From positions 1 to 29,642 of the forward strand of contig DGXB01000123.1 of NCBI GenBank assembly GCA_002396205.1: a stretch of 29,642 nucleotides of DNA, read 5' to 3'. The position numbers and the translations under genes were made by a program. This document shows, piece after piece, positions 22,449 through 27,517 of this stretch. This stretch comes from Bacteroidales bacterium UBA4243 (GTDB taxonomy: Bacteria; Bacteroidota; Bacteroidia; Bacteroidales; F082). The notes below the pieces were generated by a model. That model worked only from the letters and a program-made list of their open reading frames with translations, was not told the origin of the DNA and ran no database searches. Within the stretch, counting starts at the first letter, position 1, and the number at the start of each line of letters is the position of its first letter.

Positions 22449-22456
22449 CAAAAATA
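22449..22456 (-). promoter_or_regulatory. tRNA-Gln promoter -7 box
   Basis: On the minus strand the sequence is TATTTTTG followed by C, ending 13 bases before the first base of the tRNA. This gives a primary transcript with only a few extra 5' bases. Confidence 0.7.
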
Positions 22457-22552
22457 CGCTTTTTTTGAATGCCGCAAGAAAAATCGGTGAATTTTTTTGG
22501 ATTTTTTTTGTCCGTTTTGCTTTTGAAGGCATAACAAACTCAATATCAATAA

Positions 22553-23338
22553 TTAATTGTTGAACCTCGATCCCCAGTTGTACGACAGCATGAAGGTGAG
22601 GAAGAAGCGTTTGTTGCGTTCGGAGTCGACGATGGAGACGCCCAACGGGAAGCACTCTGCAATGACGTCGACATTGATGGCTTGAGCCCGTGTTCGCGTT
22701 TTCGCGACGTCGAAACTGAGTCCCACTCGGGCGTGAACGCCAGGCGATAACTTGGTTTCGGCGATGCCTTTAGTGAACGCCGACCTGCCTAAGATGTCGA
22801 TGCCATGCTCGAAAGTTTGCTCCTTGATGGTCTGTATGTAGCTGCCCGTTCCAGAGGGTTCGTAGGTGGCCACAAAGTAATAGTATGGTTTGAGCAGCGC
22901 TAACGAAGCCCCAAATTCATAGGTCCATCGTGTCTCGATGCCGCCCCAATAGGGCTTGCCGTAAATACGACGGTCCTCGCCATAGCCAAAACGCAGCGCG
23001 AAGGCATAGTTCAGCTTGCCGTAGACGAATGCCCGTGAGTTGTAGGTGGAGAGGTTTATGGTCCTGATTTCTTTGAGCGAACGCAGCGAAACGGCCTCGA
23101 ATTCCCAATTCGTCGTGCGATTGATGGTGCGGATGCGCCCTATCTTAAATCCAGCCCCAAGGCCTCGTGTATGGATGGCCACATTGTAGGTGTTTTGTCG
23201 GGTGTAGATCAGTTTTTCTTCGATGGGTTTACTGTCATCTGTCTGGATGTCAATGTTTTGCGCAGGCAATAAAAAAACATATGCTCCGAAAAACGTGAGC
23301 ATGAGCATACGCAACAAGGAACATCTGAGGGCAGTCAT
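22553..23338 (-). CDS. Predicted outer-membrane beta-barrel protein, unknown function
   Basis: A 261-residue protein with an N-terminal signal (hydrophobic core LMLTFFGAYVFLLPAQ, cut after about residue 27; Met11 or Met13 are alternative starts). The mature part has alternating strands with aromatic girdles: YNVAIHTRGLGAGFKIGRI, TTNWEFEAVSLRS, FVYGKLNYAFALRFGYGEDR, WTYEFGASLALLKPYYYFVATY, SPGVHARVGLSFDVAKT, AINVDVIAECFPLGVSI. The last strand, KRFFLTFMLSYNWGSRFNN, resembles the ends of Bacteroidota barrels. It lies 68 bases downstream of the 43-residue lipoprotein gene on the same strand and may share its transcript. The function is not recognisable. Confidence 0.78.
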   Translation of the reverse strand: MTALRCSLLRMLMLTFFGAYVFLLPAQNIDIQTDDSKPIEEKLIYTRQNTYNVAIHTRGLGAGFKIGRIRTINRTTNWEFEAVSLRSLKEIRTINLSTYNSRAFVYGKLNYAFALRFGYGEDRRIYGKPYWGGIETRWTYEFGASLALLKPYYYFVATYEPSGTGSYIQTIKEQTFEHGIDILGRSAFTKGIAETKLSPGVHARVGLSFDVAKTRTRAQAINVDVIAECFPLGVSIVDSERNKRFFLTFMLSYNWGSRFNN

Positions 23339-23363
23339 GGCCTTGGGTTTTTAAAGTATCACA

Positions 23364-23387
23364 GGTCCCTGAGCCCGTCGAAGGGCC
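23364..23387. repeat. Dispersed repeat of the CCTGAGC..GTCGAAGG type
   Basis: GGTCCCTGAG followed by CCCGTCGAAGGGCC forms an imperfect hairpin (CCCT/AGGG plus flanking GG/CC). A very similar intergenic sequence (CCTGAGCTTGTCGAAGG) is, from memory, found across many bacterial phyla. Here it separates two minus-strand genes. Confidence 0.55.
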
Positions 23388-23406
23388 GTGCACCCAACAC
23401 CTATAA

Positions 23407-23538
23407 TCAATAGCGCGTTTCCTTGACGTACTTTGACGATTCGCCGTAGGCAGGGCAGGTCTTGTTGGATCCGCAGGAGGTCATGATAATGCCTGAAACA
23501 AAGGCGATTAGCAGTGCGATGGCAATTCTTCTCTTCAT
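23407..23538 (-). CDS. Small lipoprotein, 43 residues
   Basis: A short complete gene: ATG at 23538, TGA at 23407-23409. The protein has a basic start (MKRR), a hydrophobic stretch (IAIALLIAFVSGIIM) and a lipobox MTSC with lipid Cys22. The mature tail is only 22 residues, beginning CGSNKTCPAYGES and ending with ETRY. The CGSxxTCPAY pattern occurs, as far as I recall, in tiny lipoproteins of other Bacteroidota. The role is unknown. A near-consensus box TTTCTTTG (23558-23565, minus) lies 20 bases upstream of the ATG. Confidence 0.78.
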   Translation of the reverse strand: MKRRIAIALLIAFVSGIIMTSCGSNKTCPAYGESSKYVKETRY

Positions 23539-23620
23539 CTTGATCAAATTTGATTTGCAAAGAAACGCATTTTTTTCGGAAAAATTGCCATCTTTGCAGA
23601 AATTTTATCCATCTTTATAG

Positions 23621-23666
23621 CCCCGTAGGGGCGACACATCAGTAAGCAGGTGACGTGAGTCCCTGC
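23621..23666 (+). repeat. Two-hairpin repeat in the leader of ung-rdgB
   Basis: First hairpin GCCCC-gta-GGGGC (23621-23633), then CGACA and a short spacer, then a second hairpin GCAGG/CCTGC (23646-23650 with 23662-23666). The order (palindrome ending GGGCGACA, about 10-base spacer, second palindrome) is the same as in the repeat copies at 25640-25678 and 27324-27362. A possible -7 box CATCTTTG (23590-23597) lies upstream, so the repeat would be in the mRNA leader. Confidence 0.6.
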
Positions 23667-23683
23667 GTAAAACAAACGAATCC

Positions 23684-24361
23684 ATGGAAATTAAAAAGCC
23701 AAACATCAACGAAAGCTGGTACCAAGTGCTGCGACCGCAGTTTGAGGCACCGTATTTCGCCAACCTCAAGTCGTTCCTCGTGAGCGAGAAACGCCAATAT
23801 GCAGTCTATCCACCTGGACCGCTGATTTTCAACGCCTTCAATCTCACGCCTTTCGACAAGGTGAAGGTGGTCATCTTGGGTCAAGACCCGTATCACGGCC
23901 CAGGCCAGGCGCACGGGCTTTCGTTCTCGGTGCCCGATGGTGTGCCCTTCCCGCCCAGCCTGCAAAACATCTTCAAGGAGCTGCACGACGACCTGGGTGT
24001 GCCTATTGCGCGTTCGGGCAACCTCGAAAAGTGGGCGAGGGAAGGGGTGCTGCTGCTCAACGCCTCGCTGACGGTGCGTGCCGGACAGGCCGCCTCGCAC
24101 TCGCGCCACGGCTGGGAACAGTTCACCGACGCAGCCATCCGCGCCTTGTCGGAGCAACGGGAGCACCTCGTCTTCATCCTTTGGGGCAACTATGCCATCG
24201 CCAAACAAGCCTTGATCGACCCGTCGAAACACTTGATACTGAAATCAGTGCATCCATCGCCGCTCTCAGCTAGCCGAGGCTTTTTCGGCTGCCATCACTT
24301 CTCGCAAACGAACAATTACTTGATACAAAACGGAATAGAACCTATTGACTGGAGTTTATGA
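23684..24361 (+). CDS. ung: Uracil-DNA glycosylase, family 1
   Basis: Removes uracil from DNA as the first step of base excision repair. It is 225 residues. The water-activating loop is GQDPYHG (66-72, catalytic Asp68). FSVPDGVPFPPSLQNIFKEL is the Pro-rich loop, LLLNASLTVRAGQAASH carries the uracil-binding Asn, VFILWG leads into the core, and HPSPLSA (190-196) is the minor-groove intercalation loop with His190. All family-1 motifs are intact. The stop overlaps the start of rdgB by four bases (ATGA at 24358-24361), so two genes that keep deaminated bases out of DNA are translated together. Confidence 0.97.
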   Translation: MEIKKPNINESWYQVLRPQFEAPYFANLKSFLVSEKRQYAVYPPGPLIFNAFNLTPFDKVKVVILGQDPYHGPGQAHGLSFSVPDGVPFPPSLQNIFKELHDDLGVPIARSGNLEKWAREGVLLLNASLTVRAGQAASHSRHGWEQFTDAAIRALSEQREHLVFILWGNYAIAKQALIDPSKHLILKSVHPSPLSASRGFFGCHHFSQTNNYLIQNGIEPIDWSL

Positions 24362-24939
24362 AACAGATTGTATTCGCCACCAACAACAAGAACAAACTGC
24401 ACGAGATGCGCGAAATCATGGACGGCCTTTATGAGGTCAAGAGCCTTGAAGAAATAGGCTGTCACGAGGAAATTGTCGAAGACGCCGACACCATCGAAGG
24501 CAACGCCAAGATCAAGGCAGATTTCGTCACCAACAAGTTCCACGTGGACTGCTTTGCCGACGACACGGGCCTCGAAGTGGAGGCTTTGGGTGGTGCCCCT
24601 GGCGTGTATTCGGCACGTTATGCGGGCGAGCATTGCAGCTATCAAGACAACGTCGACAAGATGCTCAACGCCATGCGCGGCCAAACCAACCGCAAGGCGG
24701 CTTTCCGCACCTGCATCGCCTTGAACCTCAACGGGAAGTCGTATCTCTTCGAAGGTCGTTGCGACGGACAAATCACCGAAGAGCAACGTGGTACTGAGGG
24801 TTTCGGCTACGACCCCATCTTCCAGCCCGATGGCTACGAACAGACCTTCGCCGAATTGGGCCACGAGGTGAAAAACGCCATCAGCCACCGTGGTCGCGCC
24901 ACGCAGAAATTGATTGCGTTTTTGAAGGATTTGGGTTGA
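24358..24939 (+). CDS. rdgB: XTP/dITP diphosphatase (Ham1/RdgB)
   Basis: Hydrolyses dITP, XTP and similar deaminated purine nucleotides to monophosphates. It is 193 residues. Start block: FATNNKNKLHEM (6-17), phosphate binding. ADDTGLEVEALGGAPGVYSARYAG (67-90) has the catalytic Asp68/Asp69. EGRCDGQI, GFGYDPIFQPDG (the nucleotide-specificity block), FAELGHEVKNAISHRGRA with the SHR base-binding motif follow. It is translationally coupled to ung. A 176-base inverted-repeat element begins 16 bases after the stop. Confidence 0.97.
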   Translation: MKQIVFATNNKNKLHEMREIMDGLYEVKSLEEIGCHEEIVEDADTIEGNAKIKADFVTNKFHVDCFADDTGLEVEALGGAPGVYSARYAGEHCSYQDNVDKMLNAMRGQTNRKAAFRTCIALNLNGKSYLFEGRCDGQITEEQRGTEGFGYDPIFQPDGYEQTFAELGHEVKNAISHRGRATQKLIAFLKDLG

Positions 24940-24955
24940 GTTCCCAATGCAAAAG

Positions 24956-25131
24956 AAGGCATCCGACATCCGTAGTCAACCGGTCGGTAGTGCGCCGTGC
25001 GGCCTAAGCCGTACATTCGGATGACAACGTGCTGAGCCTGCGCCGTGAATGTTCGTCGTGAACGGGGTGCTGCCGGCTCCGGGCAACGGTCAATGATGGG
25101 GTTCGGTTCGCCCTACAAATGCGGATGCCTT
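24956..25131. repeat. 176-bp element with terminal inverted repeats (MITE-like candidate)
   Basis: The left end begins AAGGCATCCG (24956) and the right end is CGGATGCCTT (to 25131). Including the inner parts, the ends match over 19-20 bases with a one-base gap and two substitutions (24956-24975 against 25113-25131). The GC-rich inside has smaller palindromes such as ACATTC/GAATGT. It has no gene. No clear target-site duplication was seen. It ends five bases before the stop of the DIP1984 gene. Confidence 0.6.
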
Positions 25132-25136
25132 GTGGT

Positions 25137-25592
25137 TCAGACCAGCTCGGTCTGGAAGTTGAGCGCTTGTATTTCCATGTCGAGTTTGCGCAGTTGGGCG
25201 GAGCATTCGTCCACCTTCTTGCCGATGGCTTTCACGTCGACCACGGTCACCGTCTTGATTTCGGAGCGCGAGTAGCGGTCTTGTCCCGCCGAGGCGGTGT
25301 CGAAGATGCTGCGCAGGTTGCCGATGCGCATGGTCAGCACGTCCTTGCGGGCCATGAGTTGGGTGAGGGTGACGCCTTCGGCGTTGGTGGTCTGCATGTT
25401 GGTGGCGTTGATGCGCCAGATGAGGTCTTCCAGCTGTTTGAGGCAGGCGTTGAGTTCCTTCATCAGCTCCAAGGGGTCTTCAGAGGGTGTGTCGCCTTCT
25501 TGCACCTTCACGTTGTTCTGTATGCGTTGTCCGAGTTGTTGGATGCGCTTCTGCAAGTCTTTCCTGATGCTTAATGCTTCTGCAAGTTTCAT
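25137..25592 (-). CDS. DIP1984 family protein (septicolysin-like, DUF6847)
   Basis: A 151-residue helical cytoplasmic protein matching the DIP1984 family along its whole length. Seen are MKLAEALSIRKDLQKRIQQLGQRIQNNVKVQEGD, EDPLELMKELNACLKQLEDLIWRINATN, TLTQLMARKDVLTMRIGNLR, DRYSRSEIKTVTVVDV and the C-terminal LDMEIQALNFQTELV. The family is found in many phyla; the biochemical role is not known, and the septicolysin link is only by similarity. It is a single gene with its own promoter box at 25612-25619. Confidence 0.9.
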   Translation of the reverse strand: MKLAEALSIRKDLQKRIQQLGQRIQNNVKVQEGDTPSEDPLELMKELNACLKQLEDLIWRINATNMQTTNAEGVTLTQLMARKDVLTMRIGNLRSIFDTASAGQDRYSRSEIKTVTVVDVKAIGKKVDECSAQLRKLDMEIQALNFQTELV

Positions 25593-25611
25593 AGTGGATG
25601 TGATTTTGGCG

Positions 25612-25619
25612 CAAAAGTA
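25612..25619 (-). promoter_or_regulatory. Promoter -7 box of the DIP1984 gene
   Basis: On the minus strand the sequence is TACTTTTG followed by C, an exact TAnnTTTG match, 19 bases before the ATG at 25592. Confidence 0.6.
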
Positions 25620-25639
25620 CGAAAAAAACTAGTTGGTCG

Positions 25640-25678
25640 CGGGGATTGAAATCGCTTGATGAGGTATTGTCGCCCTTT
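25640..25678 (-). repeat. 39-bp repeat, left copy (inverted relative to 27324-27362)
   Basis: Read on the minus strand, this matches 27324-27362 at 35 of 39 positions. Two perfect blocks (AAAGGGCGACAATA and GCGATTTCAATCCCCG) are joined by a 9-base spacer with four changes. The second block plus spacer folds into a small hairpin. Together the two copies bracket the gene pair at 25920-27200. Confidence 0.8.
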
Positions 25679-25688
25679 GACTCCGTCG

Positions 25689-25736
25689 AATCTTCGATTT
25701 CAGGGCTTTGGCAAATCTTCGATTTTAGGGCTTGGG
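25689..25736 (+). repeat. Two-unit direct repeat, 23 bp with 25-bp period
   Basis: AATCTTCGATTT starts both units (25689-25711 and 25714-25736); the units agree at 21 of 23 positions. The region up to the promoter at 25826 also holds a degenerate relative of the repeats at 1013-1135 (around 25748-25775). No gene is seen between 25593 and 25856. Confidence 0.7.
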
Positions 25737-25825
25737 CTTGTCGTCGCTCCGCATCACTGCGAGGCACGAAACACTCTATTAAACCCTTTTTTTCAGTATT
25801 TTTATCATTTTTTGTAGTTTTTTCT

Positions 25826-25833
25826 TATTTTTG
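25826..25833 (+). promoter_or_regulatory. Promoter -7 box of the four-helix-bundle operon
   Basis: TATTTTTG followed by C in a very T-rich stretch. Transcription would start near 25840, before both possible start codons (TTG 25857 and ATG 25920). Confidence 0.6.
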
Positions 25834-25868
25834 CAACTGTCATTTTCATAGATGTATTGATAGATTTT

Positions 25869-25899
25869 CTAGATGATATAGGAAGTCTAGAACATCTAG
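25869..25899. promoter_or_regulatory. Inverted repeat in the leader of the four-helix-bundle gene
   Basis: CTAGATG (25869-25875) and CATCTAG (25893-25899) are a perfect 7-bp inverted repeat, with a TCTAGA between. If ATG 25920 is the start, this lies in the untranslated leader just after the promoter, where an operator or RNA hairpin could act. Confidence 0.3.
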
Positions 25900-25919
25900 C
25901 TTATCTACATGCATTTGAT

Positions 25920-26618
25920 ATGAACTACAAAATTATAGCTGAGAGAATTGAGTCAGTCCTAAGGAAGCAAACGAACTGGAAGAACCTTTGGTTCTATCAG
26001 AAAACGGTTGTCCTTTATCAAATGACGTATGTCTTTACAAGGCGTTTCCTCCCTGCATATGGCGACAGAACGGTAGACCAAATGATACAAGCAGCCCGTT
26101 CGGGAAAACAGAATATAGTTGAAGGATCTGCTGATGGCGTGACTTCAATGGAACTTGAATTGAAGCTTTTGAATGTGGCGCGAGCAAGTATACAAGAGTT
26201 GCTAGAAGATTATGAAGATTTTCTTATTAGTCACAAACTTGTGAAATGGACTAAAGGCCATCAACGATTTGATGGAATGCTTTCCTATTGCCGAAGCCAC
26301 AACCACCTGCAAGACTACGAGCCTTTCTTTGAGCGTTGGACGAGTGAAGAAATGGCCAATACCGCCATTACTTTGTGTCGTATGGTGGATAAGATGATGA
26401 TGACCTACCAAAAGAAGAAAGAAGAGGAATTCGTGAAAGAAGGTGGTATACGAGAGAGGATGACGGCAGCAAGGCAGGGTTATCGTAATGGACAAAAAGA
26501 GGCTCTTTCTTCGGCACGCCAGGAAATAGAAAACCTACAAAAAGAAAATGTTGAGTTGATGATTCTCGTTGACCAGCTTAAAGAAGATGTCGCACAACTC
26601 AAGAGAGACAACCACTAA
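25920..26618 (+). CDS. Four-helix-bundle suffix-domain protein (23S rRNA IVP/Avd-like family)
   Basis: A 232-residue helical protein. Residues about 16-115 match the four-helix-bundle family first known from proteins encoded in 23S rRNA intervening sequences: NWKNLWFYQKTVVLYQMTYVFTRRFL, DRTVDQMIQAARSGKQNIVEGSADGVTS, ELELKLLNVARASIQELLEDYEDFL. The later part (WTSEEMANTAITLCRMVDKMM, the suffix) and a C-terminal coiled coil (ARQEIENLQKENVELMILVDQLKEDVAQLK) fit the longer suffix-domain form. ATG 25920 was chosen because family members start close to the NWKNL block; a TTG at 25857 would add 21 residues. The gene looks AT-richer than its neighbours. Members oligomerise and bind nucleic acid (Avd of diversity-generating retroelements is a relative), but no reverse transcriptase is here. 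The function is unknown. Confidence 0.85.
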   Translation: MNYKIIAERIESVLRKQTNWKNLWFYQKTVVLYQMTYVFTRRFLPAYGDRTVDQMIQAARSGKQNIVEGSADGVTSMELELKLLNVARASIQELLEDYEDFLISHKLVKWTKGHQRFDGMLSYCRSHNHLQDYEPFFERWTSEEMANTAITLCRMVDKMMMTYQKKKEEEFVKEGGIRERMTAARQGYRNGQKEALSSARQEIENLQKENVELMILVDQLKEDVAQLKRDNH

Positions 26619-26630
26619 AAAGAACTAACT

Positions 26631-27200
26631 ATGAATACAGACTTGCAAAGCGAATTGGAACATGAGGCCCGCTATCTTCAGATTTTAATCCCTTATAATG
26701 AGGAAGATCATCTAATAACCTTTGATGACGGCTTGATGACGGAATTGGAGTGTGATGACGATTTCGTTCCTCCTATGTTTAACGATGAAGACCAGTTGAT
26801 GGAATTTGTCATAGATTTGAAAGAACGGAAAGTGATAGGGTGGAACGCAAATGAGTATCTGCGGATGTGGGCTAAAGTGCGCGATGGAGGCACCTATACA
26901 CTTTTGGATGCCAATAGGCAACCTATATGGCAAATTCGTGGTTATGTGCCAAGCAAGCTGATACCTCCTTTTGAGAAGGGCTATGGCGACTATATTGAGT
27001 TGGCCGTTGAAGCGAATGGGACTATTGTGGATTGGCCTCAAACGCCCGACTTTTCGGATTTCGTTGAGAATGGTAAATCGCCCGAACCTGTCAGAACAAA
27101 CAAATGGCATCGGGCGGAACCGGCCTTGTGGTATGTTAGAGGCTTGCGACTTAATAAGGAGGAATTAGGTTGGCTGGTTGAGCAGTTGAAAAAGTTGTGA
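26631..27200 (+). CDS. Unrecognised acidic protein in operon with the four-helix-bundle gene
   Basis: A 189-residue soluble protein with no signal or membrane segment. I do not recognise a family. An N-terminal acidic half (LQSELEHEARYLQILIPY, FDDGLMTELECDDDFVPPMFNDEDQL) leads to EFVIDLKERKVIGWNANEYLRMWAKVRDGGTYTLLD. A beta-rich middle (PIWQIRGYVPSKLIPPFEKGYGDYIELAVEANGTIVDWP) comes next, and then a Trp-rich C-terminus (NKWHRAEPALWYVRG, EELGWLVEQLKKL). The YGDYIEL-x-DGxIxxWP rhythm suggests a small beta-barrel or sandwich. It starts 12 bases after the four-helix-bundle gene with no promoter between, and shares its AT-rich composition. The two are likely to act together, but this is inference from context only. 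Confidence 0.7.
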   Translation: MNTDLQSELEHEARYLQILIPYNEEDHLITFDDGLMTELECDDDFVPPMFNDEDQLMEFVIDLKERKVIGWNANEYLRMWAKVRDGGTYTLLDANRQPIWQIRGYVPSKLIPPFEKGYGDYIELAVEANGTIVDWPQTPDFSDFVENGKSPEPVRTNKWHRAEPALWYVRGLRLNKEELGWLVEQLKKL

Positions 27201-27224
27201 ACAAAGGTTTCATTTAAGATATCA

Positions 27225-27270
27225 CTTGCCGCTCAAGAGATGGCGGATCCCTGTCCGCCATGACGGCAAG
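27225..27270. repeat. Nested hairpin after the accessory pair
   Basis: Outer arms CTTGCCG (27225-27231) and CGGCAAG (27264-27270) and inner arms ATGGCGGA (27240-27247) and TCCGCCAT (27254-27261) are both perfect, with a six-base loop. There is no T-run, so it is not a standard terminator; it may protect the 3' end of the upstream mRNA. Confidence 0.65.
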
Positions 27271-27323
27271 GGTGTAGCGGTTGTCGTTCCATGCAGGCGT
27301 AGGATGGGGACGCATAAGTCCTG

Positions 27324-27362
27324 AAAGGGCGACAATAATTCATCGGGCGATTTCAATCCCCG
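27324..27362 (+). repeat. 39-bp repeat, right copy
   Basis: Matches the left copy (25640-25678, opposite strand) at 35 of 39 positions. It has the AGGGCGACA core, a spacer and a second imperfect palindrome (CGGGCGATT / AATCCCCG). It shares its layout with 23621-23666. Confidence 0.8.
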
Positions 27363-27420
27363 AACTCCCGCACTTCAAGCACATAGCAGACCCCACTGCG
27401 TCTGCAAGACGCAAACGGCG

Positions 27421-27448
27421 AAAAAAAGGCTGCCACGGAGTGGCAGCC
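27421..27448 (-). terminator. alaS terminator
   Basis: On the minus strand, GGCTGCCAC and GTGGCAGCC (27440-27448 and 27428-27436) form a perfect 9-bp stem with a three-base loop, followed by seven U (27427-27421). It lies 70 bases past the alaS stop. Confidence 0.9.
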
Positions 27449-27517
27449 CTAAGATTTATTCAAGATTTGCTCAGATTTGTTTCCCCAAAAACAAAACATT
27501 ATTTGTTTCCTCAAATC

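Larger units (their letters stand above)
27201..27517. other. Gene-free, repeat-rich gap between the accessory pair and alaS
   Basis: 317 bases without a supported gene. It contains, in order, a nested hairpin (27225-27270), the right copy of the 39-bp repeat (27324-27362), a small palindrome GCGTCT-gca-AGACGC (27398-27412) and the alaS terminator (27421-27448). The last 70 bases before the alaS stop are A/T-rich with no recognised signal. Both flanking genes end here (convergent). Confidence 0.75.

Noticed and set aside
24940..25136. Small gene in the gap after rdgB
   Set aside because: The stretch is almost wholly the inverted-repeat element; short frames there have no start context or conserved pattern.
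25640..25678. GATTTCAATCC-like end resembling CRISPR repeat ends
   Set aside because: Only two distant inverted copies exist, without regularly spaced repeats or cas genes nearby, so this is not a CRISPR array.
25920..26618. Accessory (Avd) gene of a diversity-generating retroelement
   Set aside because: The four-helix-bundle fold fits, but no reverse transcriptase, template repeat or C-type lectin target with a variable region is in the window.
25920..26618. Intervening-sequence protein inside a 23S rRNA gene
   Set aside because: No rRNA sequence flanks the gene; it has a promoter of its own and an operon partner.
27201..27517. Open frame running from the gap into alaS on the plus strand
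   Set aside because: It is made of repeats, a terminator and the antisense of alaS; no protein feature supports it.
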